Assembly: GCA_025384855.1 (NCBI GenBank)
Contig: JALAHT010000001.1
Span: forward strand, 496,001-560,000
From: Luteirhabdus salina
GTDB taxonomy: Bacteria > Bacteroidota > Bacteroidia > Flavobacteriales > Flavobacteriaceae
Reading direction: 5' to 3'
Length of the DNA stretch: 64,000 nucleotides
Below are positions 26,601 to 35,670 of the stretch, in pieces (within the stretch, counting starts at the first letter, position 1; every line of letters begins with the position of its first letter). The translations under genes were made by a program, and so were the position numbers. The notes under the pieces were generated by a model, which worked only from the letters and a program-made list of their open reading frames with translations, had not been told where the DNA came from and searched no databases.

Positions 26601-27505
26601 CCTTTGTTGGTGCCAATCCATAACAATCCCTCCCTATCGATATACATTGTTTGAATCGCGATGTCTTCATCAGGAAGATTTGTATTTATTGAGAAGACTT
26701 GATGGTTTTCAATATTAATGGAGTATATCGTACTTCCATTTTTACCATACACCCATGGATATTTCACATTACTGACCGATTCGAACGGTTTTGGTAATGG
26801 CAGAAAAGTTCTTTGTACACCATTTCTAATGTGAACGGTATCTGAAAGCCCCATAATTAACCCTTTTTCCGGAATGGAAGCTATCCAATCTGGTGTTCGC
26901 GATAGACGGTTCGTTTCAGGTGTATCTGAAGAGATGTCCTTCCACTTCAAAAGTGTTTCTCCCTTTATGGCATATAGCGTATTTCCGTCGGTAGCAAAAG
27001 GCAAACGCGTATTTTCGACCAAAAGTTTAGTATCATAGGTATCAGTATCAATCGCGTAAATATTGGTATCGGTTCGAAGAATAGCGGTTCCACGAAAAAA
27101 ACCGAGGCCATAGATAAGCGGTTCCGATACATCTGATTGCTTGGAATTTATCAAATGTTTATAGGCAAGAGAGTCCAATCGCATTACAGAAGCTCCTCCT
27201 CCGAAAGTCCCCACCCAAAGATTTCGCCTGATTGAGTCTACTGCAAGTGATCGTACCCAATTCGCTGGAATAGCGTTGGCATCGCCAGGTATACTTCTAA
27301 AGCGTTCTATCCGATAACCGTCATAACGATTTAAGCCGTCCTGTGTGCCAATCCAAATAAAACCCTGCTGGTCTTGTGTAATCACGGAGATCCATTTATT
27401 GGAAATAGCAGGCACTTGCTTGAAATCGATTCGCACCGTTTCTTGGCCATTCGTCGTCTGGCCAAGGAACAAAAGGAGACTTACTATAAAGAATACGGCT
27501 CTCAT
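23651..27505 (-). CDS. Hybrid two-component system (HTCS) sensor-regulator
   Basis: 1284 residues. Signal peptide about 1-20; periplasmic seven-bladed Reg_prop propellers to about 650 with the repeated 'W.GT..GL' motif; a Y_Y_Y domain; a membrane helix near 735-760; HisKA (phospho-His in DISHEFRTPLT); HATPase (NLLSNAIKF, DSGKGIAKEE, GSGIGMALTKEL); a receiver domain (LLIVEDHSDIRE, phospho-Asp in IISDIRMPEMDG); and a C-terminal AraC-type helix-turn-helix (about 1180-1284). In Bacteroidota such proteins sense oligosaccharides and activate nearby uptake loci. No SusC/SusD pair is adjacent; the nearest is at 41 kb. Confidence 0.95.
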   Translation of the reverse strand: MRAVFFIVSLLLFLGQTTNGQETVRIDFKQVPAISNKWISVITQDQQGFIWIGTQDGLNRYDGYRIERFRSIPGDANAIPANWVRSLAVDSIRRNLWVGTFGGGASVMRLDSLAYKHLINSKQSDVSEPLIYGLGFFRGTAILRTDTNIYAIDTDTYDTKLLVENTRLPFATDGNTLYAIKGETLLKWKDISSDTPETNRLSRTPDWIASIPEKGLIMGLSDTVHIRNGVQRTFLPLPKPFESVSNVKYPWVYGKNGSTIYSINIENHQVFSINTNLPDEDIAIQTMYIDREGLLWIGTNKGLYVQKKFNAGFKNLQIAKLHARRLLARHDTLVVAGNKGLFEIIESEYTRIGQQRFLNALLFDGTSYWTGGSNGNMYRDTGASETENHRLRANSGNIYGIELDRRNRMWVGAWDAVYLLDEKGAIIHSIALPSEASDSEAKIIKTFLDSKDHLWLMTLAQGVYKIENVSDFEPGSLFTIKNYRYDPNEPMGLPSDIVMSGTEDGDGTIWACTDNGLAYLDATSEAFRLLSIDGRPFLKKVMAVEDDRSGYLWISTIDDGLYRYHKPSGYLQHYTINDGLISNAFLFGSSCFMPARNTIAFGTDEGIQEVLLDELSQSEPLEPVTITSFSVVGDNPTATFQPISSPYLETVSLTHKQNDFNVSFSGLQFGEANKLLYHYRLNDEQWRTTDVQTAYFTNVPYGAHSLEVTSSYTGQIDSGAFITQLPIYIKPPWYQTVWAYVLYAVLFLSILSFIYILLLRQRLAKAEAQKVQAIDHVKSKMYADISHEFRTPLTVIEGVTQSLLRGQTSSEAQKPLQTIKRNSRGLLHLVNQMLDLTSLDNQQMEVRYINADIVAFIKKYVNGFRTFSEARDQTLTINSDIDELYMDFDIDKLQKIINNLLSNAIKFTPKSGKIEVFLSQVEKHIFQLKIQDSGKGIAKEELPKIFDRYYKTFDLESNLGSGIGMALTKELVQLLGGKITVESEVDSGTCFTLQLPIQHLAEKVEAPNVSGPFVEAYEKDENENENLAEEERDKPTLLIVEDHSDIREYLANLFQHEYRILKASNGQEGLTKVGHTQVDLIISDIRMPEMDGFEFCKAIKAQMETSHIPFVMVTAKTATKSRLQGYELGIDAYIEKPFNEAELQLILQNLWEKKQQQIAYYSNLLALKDAGEETGDFNSLDLQFIKEVQEFALDPQQKSGVQQLVKQLAMSRTQIHRKITSLTDMSITQYINHVRIEKAKRLLSSSPKTISEIAYECCFEDPHYFSKVFKKETGETPTSFRETQ

Positions 27506-27570
27506 ACGATTTCTTGTGAGGAATATTACACAAGATACTCAAAAGCAGTATTTTGAAGTAGACCTACAAC

Positions 27571-27600
27571 AAAAAAATCCCACTGTTCAAGCGGGATTTC
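27571..27600 (-). terminator. Terminator after ppiD
   Basis: On the minus strand AAATCCCGCT, a 5-base loop, AGTGGGATTT followed by a run of T. It lies 23 bases beyond the ppiD stop. Confidence 0.85.
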
Positions 27601-27622
27601 TATAAAACGTATGCTCAGATTT

Positions 27623-29740
27623 CTAATAGAAATTCGCTCTGTTATCTTCAATATCGGCGTTTGCTTTCAACGCTTCGATAATTTTTGAATTTAAGCTTGG
27701 ACTTACCTTTTGGTTCAATTGATTTACATAAGACGTATAGTTGTCCATTTTAGGCGCCATTTCTTTCGATAGCACCTTCACCTTATAAACACCTTTGTTC
27801 CCATTAATAAATCCTGAAGTTTGTCCATCGGCAGTTCCAAAGGCAGCGCCCACCACTTTTGGTTCACGACCTGCGCCAGGAATAGTTGGGCTGGCCATGG
27901 TTACGGCGGTAGCGGATTGTACCTGCACTCCTTGACTGCTAGCTATTTCCTGTAGTGTATTTCCGGAAACAGAATTTCGGATTTGTTCAGCTTTCTTCTT
28001 ATTTCGAAGAATAGGGGTAACCGTTGCTGATGCTTCCGTTACACTCATTAAGCCTTTTTCACTTCTTCTGGTAAGCTGTGCGATAACATAACCACCCGTA
28101 ACATTGAATCGTTTTACATCGCCAACTTCACTCTCCTCATTAAAGGCCCAGTTTACGATAGGACGGTTATTTCCAACCCCTGGAATATTGGCATCCAGTT
28201 CTCCCATTTTGTTCACGGGACGTACCACCACACCTTGCTCTTCTGCAGCTGTTTCGAATTCTTTATCCTTTACCGCTACCTCAAAGTTTGTAGCTTTTGA
28301 GAATACATCATTAATGGTCGTTTCGGAAGGTTCAATCTCCTTAGTTACGGTCGCTAACTTAACGGCACGTTGCGTGTTTTTCTTTTCCTGAACCTGTGCT
28401 ACGTGATATCCAAATTGTGTTTCTACTACATCGATGGTACCTGAAGCATTGTCGAAAATAAAATCATTAAAGGCTGGCACCATTCGGCCTGGCCCAACGT
28501 AGCCTAAATCACCTCCTTTAGCTGCACTTCCAGGATCTTGAGAGAATTCTGTTGCCAAGGCTTCAAACTTGCTCTCATCGCGTTTCAATACAGTTGCCAA
28601 ACTATCGGCCAATTGCTCCGCTTCTTCCTTTGTTCGAGTAACATCGGATGAAGCAGTCTGTAACCCTTGATAGCGAATCAGGATGTGGCGGGATTGTACA
28701 GAATCGGGTAACTGCTCTACCGCAATCACTTTGGTAAGATTTAAGGTATTGTCTACCTGGTACGGACCATAAATAGCCCCTTCATTCATGGAAGGCACCG
28801 TATCGGCAAGTGCTGCAGGCAAGTCTTTGTTGAAGTACCAACGGTCGGTATAAGGTCTATCGGAATTTGCGTTAATAAACTCTTCGATATTAGTCGCTTT
28901 TTGAAACCCAGGAATGGTATCGTTAATCTGACTTACCTCGTTGTACTCCACTCGTTCGTTAAGCAATGCTCGCATATCTTCACGAGATGCTTCTATATCT
29001 TCCTGTGAAGCTTCTTCACCGAAATATACGTATTGAATATCCGCTTGAGCATCTACTTCAAATTGAGCAGGATGTTTTTCGATATAACTCTTAATTTCGC
29101 TTTCACTTACCGTTACATCTTCATCTGCTATAGATGTGAATGGTATTTGAACATATTGAAAACTTACCTTATTGTTTTCTAATTTATATTGTTGTTCACC
29201 GTCTGCAATGGTAGAAACCATTCCGCCTTTTACAAGGTTCACATAGGTTTGTTGCAGAATGCTAGAACGAATATTCTGCATGAACGCATCCCATTGATCT
29301 TTCAACTGAGGGTTGTTCTGGATATTATTGACATACATCTGCACCATGCCCATATCGAACTGTCCTGCTTCATTCTGAAACGAGGGGTCGTTCGCCAAAC
29401 GCGTACGCAGGGCTTCATTTACCTGTTCCTTGCTAACGGAAATACCCAGTTCCTCGAACTGATCTTCCAACAACGTTTTTCGCAATTCGCGCTCCCAAAC
29501 CATATTGATGGCTTGCGATCTTTGTGCATTAGGTCCTAGCGATCGCTCGGCATTTTCTACCTGTCGCATAAACTCTACACGGTTTATATCGGTACCATTT
29601 ATGGTAGCCACCGTATCTTGGTCTTTATTGGAACCCCCACTGCGCGTAAGTATATCGCTCAGAATGAAGGCAAAAAGTGCCAAGGCAATTATTAGGATAA
29701 GGAAAAATCCTCGTTTTCGAATACTGTTTAATACTGCCAT
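27623..29740 (-). CDS. ppiD: PpiD-like membrane-anchored peptidyl-prolyl isomerase/chaperone
   Basis: 705 residues. One N-terminal anchor helix (RGFFLILIIALALFAFILSDIL) is followed by a SurA-type N-terminal chaperone region and a parvulin domain at about 345-455 (SRHILIRYQ, SQDPGSAAKGGDLGYVGPGRMVPAFNDF, TQFGYHVAQV), then a long C-terminal chaperone region. It helps outer-membrane proteins fold as they leave the Sec translocon. A possible -7 box (minus-strand TAAATTTG at 29756-29749) lies just before the ATG. It ends the envelope block that begins with coaX. Confidence 0.93.
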   Translation of the reverse strand: MAVLNSIRKRGFFLILIIALALFAFILSDILTRSGGSNKDQDTVATINGTDINRVEFMRQVENAERSLGPNAQRSQAINMVWERELRKTLLEDQFEELGISVSKEQVNEALRTRLANDPSFQNEAGQFDMGMVQMYVNNIQNNPQLKDQWDAFMQNIRSSILQQTYVNLVKGGMVSTIADGEQQYKLENNKVSFQYVQIPFTSIADEDVTVSESEIKSYIEKHPAQFEVDAQADIQYVYFGEEASQEDIEASREDMRALLNERVEYNEVSQINDTIPGFQKATNIEEFINANSDRPYTDRWYFNKDLPAALADTVPSMNEGAIYGPYQVDNTLNLTKVIAVEQLPDSVQSRHILIRYQGLQTASSDVTRTKEEAEQLADSLATVLKRDESKFEALATEFSQDPGSAAKGGDLGYVGPGRMVPAFNDFIFDNASGTIDVVETQFGYHVAQVQEKKNTQRAVKLATVTKEIEPSETTINDVFSKATNFEVAVKDKEFETAAEEQGVVVRPVNKMGELDANIPGVGNNRPIVNWAFNEESEVGDVKRFNVTGGYVIAQLTRRSEKGLMSVTEASATVTPILRNKKKAEQIRNSVSGNTLQEIASSQGVQVQSATAVTMASPTIPGAGREPKVVGAAFGTADGQTSGFINGNKGVYKVKVLSKEMAPKMDNYTSYVNQLNQKVSPSLNSKIIEALKANADIEDNRANFY

Positions 29741-29875
29741 CTGTCAATCAAATTTATAGAGGGGCGAAAATACCATTTTACCTTTATTTATGAAAAAGTT
29801 TGCCTAAAAAATTGTAATAGAGAAAAAAATAGAAAACCCTAGCGATACAAAGAAGGAATCAAGAATTACATTTGG

Positions 29876-31129
29876 TTACTCCTCATCGATGAGGGTTACT
29901 TCCACCAAATCGATCTTAGTGCTCGTCGCTTCTATGATGGTAAACTGAAACCCTTCCACCCGAACTGTTTCGCCTACTTCAGGAATTCCTTCGGTTTCAT
30001 GGACGATTAAGCCACCTAAGGTTTCATAATTTTCGTGTTCGGGGAGTTCAAGCTTATAGGCTTCATTAAGATAATCGACCTCATGGCGGGCAGAAAAGCG
30101 GTAGCGATCGTCGCCAAGGGTTTCTTCCACCAATGCAACACTATCGTGTTCATCTTCAATTTCACCAAAAAGTTCTTCGATGATATCCTCCACGGTCATA
30201 ATACCGCTCGTTCCTCCATATTCATCGATCACTACGGCCACACTCTTGTGTTTTCGTGTTAGGATATTCAGCACATCCTTGGCCAACATAGTTTCGGGCA
30301 CAAAGATGACCGGCATCAGCACTTTTCGGATGGTAGCAGGTTTTTTGAACAGTTCAAAAGAATGGATATACCCTAGAATATCGTCGATGTTTTCCTTATA
30401 CACCAAAATTTTCGAAAGTCCCGTTTCGACGAACAGCGACACTACTTCTTTTGGAGTTGTTTTAATATCGACTGCCACGACTTCGGTACGGGGAATCATG
30501 ACTTCTCTGGATTTCACTTCGGAAAAGTCCAGCGCGTTTTGAAAAATTTGAATTTCGCTATCGATTTGATCCTCTACTTCAACCGTTTCCATCTGTTCGC
30601 TGATGTAGTTGCCTAGTTCCATTTTGCTGAAACTAAGTTGAACGGTATCGCCTTCAGATTTGAAGAACAGTTTCAGCACCATATCGGAGATCCAAATGAC
30701 AAATTCAGAAATAAAGGAGAAAATGACATAAAAGAAATAGGCCGGCACCGCAAACACCTTCACCAATTTATTCGCATAAATCTGAAAAAACACTTTAGGA
30801 AGAAATTCGGCAGTAAGCAAAATTACGATAGTTGAAATAAGCGTTTGCATCAATAATCCGGAAAAGCCCTCGAGAGGGATCCACTTCATAAGCAAATCGC
30901 CCATATACAAACCGTACACCACCAAAGCGATATTATTACCCACCAACATGGTAGCGATGAACTTTGAAGGCCGTCTAGTTATCTTTTGAAGCACTCTTGC
31001 CAGGAAGTCATTTTGCTTCTTTTCAATCTCTATATGGATTTTATTGGAAGAAACATAGGCTATTTCCATCCCCGAGAAGAACGCGGAAAGGATTAGCATC
31101 AGTACGATAATTAAAATACTGTAGTCCAA
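29876..31129 (-). CDS. CNNM/CorC-type membrane protein with CBS domains (hemolysin family)
   Basis: 417 residues. An N-terminal DUF21 (CNNM) membrane domain with about four helices is followed by two CBS domains (VMIPRTEVVAVD at about 205; RKHKSVAVVIDEYGGTSGIMTVEDIIEELFG at about 295-325) and a C-terminal CorC/HlyC domain. The family is linked to magnesium or cobalt efflux; GldE, a gliding-motility accessory protein, has the same layout. No GldD gene is adjacent, so GldE identity is not supported. The gene lies between lptC and ppiD. Confidence 0.9.
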   Translation of the reverse strand: MDYSILIIVLMLILSAFFSGMEIAYVSSNKIHIEIEKKQNDFLARVLQKITRRPSKFIATMLVGNNIALVVYGLYMGDLLMKWIPLEGFSGLLMQTLISTIVILLTAEFLPKVFFQIYANKLVKVFAVPAYFFYVIFSFISEFVIWISDMVLKLFFKSEGDTVQLSFSKMELGNYISEQMETVEVEDQIDSEIQIFQNALDFSEVKSREVMIPRTEVVAVDIKTTPKEVVSLFVETGLSKILVYKENIDDILGYIHSFELFKKPATIRKVLMPVIFVPETMLAKDVLNILTRKHKSVAVVIDEYGGTSGIMTVEDIIEELFGEIEDEHDSVALVEETLGDDRYRFSARHEVDYLNEAYKLELPEHENYETLGGLIVHETEGIPEVGETVRVEGFQFTIIEATSTKIDLVEVTLIDEE

Positions 31130-31153
31130 AGGCCAGGTTAAGAAGTTCCCATA

Positions 31154-31351
31154 TTAATTATCGGAACGGTTTTCTATCTTTTTTCTGAAATGTCTTTTAA
31201 AGAAAAACATAAAGATAGCGACTACCGCGAAAAATGCAAAGATATAGGCGCGGCTACGATTGGTTTCCCAATTGCTCCAAACCAAATAAATGGAGAACAA
31301 TGCCATTGCCACGTAAACATATTCAAAAAGTCGGTATATTTTATTTCCCAT
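31154..31351 (-). CDS. Small two-helix membrane protein
   Basis: 65 residues, overlapping the 3' end of lptC by 11 bases. There are two hydrophobic segments (about 9-25 and 34-51) and a basic tail (FFKRHFRKKIENRSD). The overlap and operon position argue that it is real. No family or function is recognised. Its place between lptC and the CorC-type gene suggests an envelope role by association only. Confidence 0.7.
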   Translation of the reverse strand: MGNKIYRLFEYVYVAMALFSIYLVWSNWETNRSRAYIFAFFAVVAIFMFFFKRHFRKKIENRSDN

Positions 31352-31916
31352 TGTCGTTATTTTCGGTATCTACAATTTGTACGCCTTCATTTCTTCGCGA
31401 TAAAAAGGTAGTAAAATCTTGGTTAGAATCAAACCCTACCGATCCTTCATTAAAGGATCCATCCTTAAATTTTATACGATATGGCTGATCGGTAAACACC
31501 CATTCATTTTTTTGATCCCAGTACAATTGATCGGCGTTTAGTTCCACACTATCGGCAGTAATAACACGGACGTTATTTCGAAGGTCTACCAAATCGGTGT
31601 CATCGTAACGAATGGCATAATCTGATGTGACGGTACTTTTCTCACCCTTGTCGTTCCAAAAGCGCACTTCAACACCATTAGGAAACTCCTGATACGGAAA
31701 CCCGCGGTTAGAATAGTCTCGAACCACTGGCGAAATGAGGTTGGTTACTACCTTCCCCGAATCTGTATATTTCAGATTTACGTCAGACCAAATAGCAATC
31801 GGCTGATAGTCTTTTTGCGTCAATTGCTTGACATTTTTATAGTTGCCTTCACATGAAAAAAGCGCAACGGCCCCTAAAAGGACCATTACGCTTTTAAAAT
31901 GTTTATATAAGATCAT
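31341..31916 (-). CDS. lptC: LPS export periplasmic protein LptC
   Basis: 191 residues. The N-terminus MILYKHFKSVMVLLGAVALFSCEGN is a lipoprotein-like signal with the Cys at about 22, where Gammaproteobacterial LptC has a plain anchor. The body shows the LptC beta-jellyroll pattern: SDVNLKYTDSGKVVTNLISP, RFWNDKGEKSTVTSDYAI, DLVDLRNNVRVITADSVELNADQLYWDQ. It relays LPS from LptB2FG to LptA across the periplasm. It starts 2 bases after the TPR gene. Confidence 0.9.
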   Translation of the reverse strand: MILYKHFKSVMVLLGAVALFSCEGNYKNVKQLTQKDYQPIAIWSDVNLKYTDSGKVVTNLISPVVRDYSNRGFPYQEFPNGVEVRFWNDKGEKSTVTSDYAIRYDDTDLVDLRNNVRVITADSVELNADQLYWDQKNEWVFTDQPYRIKFKDGSFNEGSVGFDSNQDFTTFLSRRNEGVQIVDTENNDNGK

Positions 31917-31918
31917 GC

Positions 31919-33277
31919 TTATAGGTTCGGAACCCGTACACTACCGCCTACCCAACAGTTGAAGGTAATGGTTTTACCGGCCATACCCTCACTAAAGATA
32001 TCACTTTTTTGAGGTGCACGTGCTCTATAACTACTTGCTGCTGCTTTTGCACTAGAAGCAACCGAAGCATCTACACGAGCTGCCTTATCGGCCATCTCCG
32101 CAGCCTTCCAGTTAATCGCACGCTTTTCGAATGGCGTACTACCACAGCTGTTTGCACTGGAAGCATACATAGCTGCAAGTTTTAGATATACACGACCGTT
32201 AGACGGTTCAATTTCCAATACTTTATTATAAAAAGAACGTGCTTGACTTAAACTACCCTTACTACGGAAGTTTTCAGCTAAACTATAATATACTTTTGCC
32301 TTATCGCGAGGGTTGGTTTCCAACTCTGCCGCCTGGTTAAAATATTCCATCGCCTTGCTGGATTTCCCATCGCGCTCGGCCAATTTACCTAAATAGTATG
32401 CAGACTTAGCAGATGGTTCCAATGTATGAAGCTGTTGTACTAATTTAAAGAATAGCGGTGTTTCACAATCCTTCGCGCTTAGACGACCTGCTGCACGCTT
32501 CAACCAGTTAACGTCATCTTTCTTGTTTTCAAAATCCTTTTCGTAAAGAGGAATAAGGTTTGGACAATCAGCTAGAATACCCAACTTACCGTTTACACTT
32601 CCCTTTACCTGCCCATAGGCATTAAGATTTCCTTCATATGCCTTCATGTAACGCTCTTCCTTGCTTGAAAGGTTGGTGCCAGCATCTTGCTTATCCATAT
32701 ATTCAGTAAGCTTAGAGGCTAGATTATTTTCTTCCTTTTCAATCTTAGCAATAACAGCATCATAAAGGTCGAATACTTCTTGAATATCCTTATTTCCTTC
32801 CTCGTACATTTCAACTGCCAATGAGAAATAAGCATATAAAGCTTTAGGACTTGTGAAGTCCTCTTCATATTTGGTAAAAGCTTCATCAAAAGCATTAAAT
32901 TGCTCTTGTTTCGTACCAATCCCATTCTCATACTTCAATTTGGCGATATCAGCAACTACGTCACCCTCCTTTGTTTTCTCAGGAAAATGCTTTAAACGTA
33001 GTTTATAAGACTGAATCAAATCATTCACTTTACTATCGTCACCTTCATCGATAAAGTGCTTAAACATTTTTTCTGCATATTGATACGTCGTTACGTGAAA
33101 TGCAGGACAGTCCTTAATCAGTTTTTCATACTGAGGAAGTGCTGCCTCATAATTCTTTGTTTTTGCAGGCTCCACAAATAGCGAGTGTTGAACTCTACAA
33201 TCATCCATTTGCGAGTACCCTTTACCGACAGCGGCCAAGGCCAAGAAGGCTAGAAGTGCAATTGCTTTCGTTTTCAT
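31919..33277 (-). CDS. Secreted tetratricopeptide-repeat protein
   Basis: 452 residues. Signal peptide (about 1-22, ending GKGYSQ), an N-terminal helical region with YEAALPQYEKLIKDCPAFH, and TPR-like units, clearest at about 290-375 (SAKSAYYLGKLAERDGKSSKAMEYFNQA; DKAKVYYSLAENFRSKGSLSQARSFYNKVLEIEPSN). The C-terminus is rich in Ala and Ser. It is probably a periplasmic scaffold. Encoded between a putative outer-membrane barrel and lptC, it may serve envelope assembly. The specific role is unknown. Confidence 0.85.
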   Translation of the reverse strand: MKTKAIALLAFLALAAVGKGYSQMDDCRVQHSLFVEPAKTKNYEAALPQYEKLIKDCPAFHVTTYQYAEKMFKHFIDEGDDSKVNDLIQSYKLRLKHFPEKTKEGDVVADIAKLKYENGIGTKQEQFNAFDEAFTKYEEDFTSPKALYAYFSLAVEMYEEGNKDIQEVFDLYDAVIAKIEKEENNLASKLTEYMDKQDAGTNLSSKEERYMKAYEGNLNAYGQVKGSVNGKLGILADCPNLIPLYEKDFENKKDDVNWLKRAAGRLSAKDCETPLFFKLVQQLHTLEPSAKSAYYLGKLAERDGKSSKAMEYFNQAAELETNPRDKAKVYYSLAENFRSKGSLSQARSFYNKVLEIEPSNGRVYLKLAAMYASSANSCGSTPFEKRAINWKAAEMADKAARVDASVASSAKAAASSYRARAPQKSDIFSEGMAGKTITFNCWVGGSVRVPNL

Positions 33278-33297
33278 AGTGTTTAAGTGTTTACTGT

Positions 33298-34539
33298 TTA
33301 ATCAATATATCTTTTTTGGAACCATTTATCGTTAAGCGATAAACTTAAGAAGGCATTGAAAAAATTCTCCTGTATAAGCCCAGCATCCTTTGTTCCGCGA
33401 CTACCAACCTCGAATCCGAGGTTCACATTGGAGAATAACCTTCCAACAGGTAATCCTACTCCAAAAGATATGCCAAACTCGTTAATGTCTTGCCCATTCA
33501 CGGTTATGCCGGTTTCTTCCATGCGAAATCCAGCCCTATATACCACACGTTTCCAATAACTGCCATATCCGTTATAATTAGGGATATAGAATCCTCCAAT
33601 TCTATATTTGGAGGCATCATTAAATTCCACATTATCCAACGTAAAGGTCCGGTTTGTAAAATTACTAGTTTTTTGATTGGTATATTCCGCTCCAACAAAC
33701 CATTTTTTAGGTGCTCCGATTCCGGCACCCAATGTTAGCTGAGAAGGGAATGTAAACTCCGTATTACCCACATTGATATCGCGCTCGTCTACCGTACCTT
33801 CATTTCCTGCGCTACTAATAACAATAGTAGCAATTCTACGATTGTTTTCCGAGGTAAAGTCTGTTTCAGGGGTATAACTTATAGAGGTTGATAGTTCAAG
33901 GTTTTCGGAAACCATCGTTTTGTATTGTGCCCCGAAACTATAGCTAAATCCAAGCAATTCGCTTTCGTTGATTTCCCTTGTAGCAAATTGAACCTGATCG
34001 ATAATATCGACCGCCTTATTCTCTATTGTACCAAAGTTGTAATTCACATCGACACCAACGCTTAGTTTCGGTGTTACTTCATAACCAAAAGCCAAGAAAA
34101 TCCTATTCAATCCACCAGAACCAGTGTATTGGGTCAAGGATGATTCGGTTTCAGTCTGCAATCGATAGCCGACAGAAGTATATGGGATAAGACCAAAGCT
34201 AGCCCCGAATTTACCCATGGGAATACCGATAGCCAAATAATCTAAGGAGGTAGTAGAAGATTGCTGAGATTCTGTATTAGAATCTTGCGTCTCATATTTA
34301 TGGCTTCCGCCTAAGCTAAAATTCACCAATCGCAATCCTGCCACCCCAGCTGGGTTTTGGATATTAAGGTGAATACTATCGGAATACGTACTAAGCCCTC
34401 CCATCATCCGATTTTCCGCAGTACCCTTAAACTTTAACGTACCGATTCCGTAAAACGAGTAAGGAGAAACTGTTCCCTGTTGAGCCAGGGCCGAACTCGC
34501 GATTAATAGTGTTATTACTACTGTAAGTCGCTTTAGCAT
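33298..34539 (-). CDS. Putative outer-membrane beta-barrel protein
   Basis: 413 residues. I use the ATG at 34539 rather than the TTG at 34542, because TGATG links it to the coaX stop by one shared base. Signal peptide (VVITLLIASSALAQ), then PYSFYGIGTLKFKGTAENRMMGGLSTYSDSIHLNIQNPAGVAGL. This asparagine-proline-alanine pattern is seen in FadL-like and PorV-like barrels of Bacteroidota. The rest alternates beta strands. Substrate unknown. Confidence 0.82.
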   Translation of the reverse strand: MLKRLTVVITLLIASSALAQQGTVSPYSFYGIGTLKFKGTAENRMMGGLSTYSDSIHLNIQNPAGVAGLRLVNFSLGGSHKYETQDSNTESQQSSTTSLDYLAIGIPMGKFGASFGLIPYTSVGYRLQTETESSLTQYTGSGGLNRIFLAFGYEVTPKLSVGVDVNYNFGTIENKAVDIIDQVQFATREINESELLGFSYSFGAQYKTMVSENLELSTSISYTPETDFTSENNRRIATIVISSAGNEGTVDERDINVGNTEFTFPSQLTLGAGIGAPKKWFVGAEYTNQKTSNFTNRTFTLDNVEFNDASKYRIGGFYIPNYNGYGSYWKRVVYRAGFRMEETGITVNGQDINEFGISFGVGLPVGRLFSNVNLGFEVGSRGTKDAGLIQENFFNAFLSLSLNDKWFQKRYID

Positions 34540-35267
34540 CAATGTTTGTTATTGTCTAATATGTAATTTAATCCTTCCAAGAGGAAATTTGAGTGCGCAA
34601 AGATGTCACTTTTTAAGCGATCTCGCAAAAATTGTGCATCTCCTCCTGTAAGGACGACTACCAAATCGGAATATTTCGATATATATCGATTTATTATACC
34701 CTCTATTTCCGCGATAATTCCAAACACTATTCCGCTATGGATTGAGGATGCGGTAGTTCCGCCAATTAAACCCTTTGGAGCCGTCGCTTCCAATAACGGT
34801 AATTTGTGCGTAAACGTATGTAAGGCTTTATAGCGCATTTCCAATCCTGGCGAAATGGCCCCTCCCAAGTACTCGCTATCCGATGAGATAAAGTCGTAGG
34901 TAATACATGTTCCCGCATCGATAACAAGGGCATTCTTCGACGGATATGCATTCATCGCAGCTGCTACCAGCGCTATACGATCGACTCCTAATGTGTCAGG
35001 TGTTTTATATTCATTTTTGAAGGGAAGTGGGGTTTTTGAAGAAAGAACTATCGTGCTATACCGCTTTTGCAGTTTTTCCAGGTGACTTCCCCCAAATTTA
35101 CCGGTAGCGGCAACGATACAATGTGTAATTTTTGAACACTCCCGTTCCAATTGAGCCAGCGCCTCTGGAAAATCGCCTTTGATGGCTGTCTTGCGCTGAC
35201 GCAAGGTGCCGTTTTCGAAGACGGCCAATTTTATCAGGGTATTTCCTACATCTATGATTAGGTTCAT
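34539..35267 (-). CDS. coaX: Type III pantothenate kinase
   Basis: 242 residues. It catalyses the first step of coenzyme A synthesis. The start MNLIIDVGNTLIKLAVFENG is the phosphate-binding motif of the acetate/sugar kinase/Hsp70 fold; TPDTLGVDRIALVAAA and VIDAGTCITYDFI, then GGAISPGLEMRYKALH are diagnostic of the CoaX type. It is the first gene of the minus-strand envelope block. A near-consensus -7 box (minus-strand TACTTTTA) lies about 20 bases upstream. Confidence 0.95.
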   Translation of the reverse strand: MNLIIDVGNTLIKLAVFENGTLRQRKTAIKGDFPEALAQLERECSKITHCIVAATGKFGGSHLEKLQKRYSTIVLSSKTPLPFKNEYKTPDTLGVDRIALVAAAMNAYPSKNALVIDAGTCITYDFISSDSEYLGGAISPGLEMRYKALHTFTHKLPLLEATAPKGLIGGTTASSIHSGIVFGIIAEIEGIINRYISKYSDLVVVLTGGDAQFLRDRLKSDIFAHSNFLLEGLNYILDNNKH

Positions 35268-35367
35268 AACTGCGAATAGGGCGGTAAAAGTACAACATGA
35301 AGTGGGCTCGAGGTGTTAAGGCTGTATTAAATTGAAAAAGGGTATCCATTTTTTTTATCTTTATGTT

Positions 35368-35396
35368 TTGGGAATTCGAAATAGTACTTATATTTG
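35368..35396 (+). promoter_or_regulatory. Promoter of tRNA-Phe
   Basis: TTG at 35368-35370, 18 bases, then TATATTTG at 35389-35396. It is the clearest two-part Bacteroidota promoter in the window, about 50 bases before the mature tRNA. Confidence 0.75.
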
Positions 35397-35446
35397 CGCT
35401 CTCCTAAGCGGAAGGTACTTTTGCGAAGGAAAAACATAAAAATCTT

Positions 35447-35519
<73 letters not shown>

Positions 35520-35544
35520 CGAGCCTCGCGAGAGGTGACTACAG

Positions 35545-35575
35545 AAACGCTTCCGATCTTCGGGAGCGTTTTTTT
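35545..35575 (+). terminator. Terminator after tRNA-Phe (in repeat copy A)
   Basis: AACGCTtCC, a short loop, GGgAGCGTT and a T run. It lies inside the first copy of an 80-base direct repeat. Confidence 0.75.
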
Positions 35576-35640
35576 ATGCGCCAGCAGAAAACGAATCGAG
35601 GCCTGTCCCGCCAAATGGCGGGAATGACGGGAGGCACCAC

Positions 35641-35670
35641 AAAAAACCCGAACAGCTGTTCGGGTTTTTT
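35641..35670 (+). terminator. Strong bidirectional terminator (perfect palindrome)
   Basis: A perfect 15+15 palindrome whose half is AAAAAACCCGAACAG, with T6 on the plus strand and T6 on the minus strand. It sits in the spacer between tRNA-Phe and the dioxygenase gene. Confidence 0.8.

Noticed and set aside
29876-31129. GldE gliding-motility protein
   Set aside because: The domain order is shared by all CNNM/CBS/CorC proteins, and no gldD is adjacent to support the more specific name.
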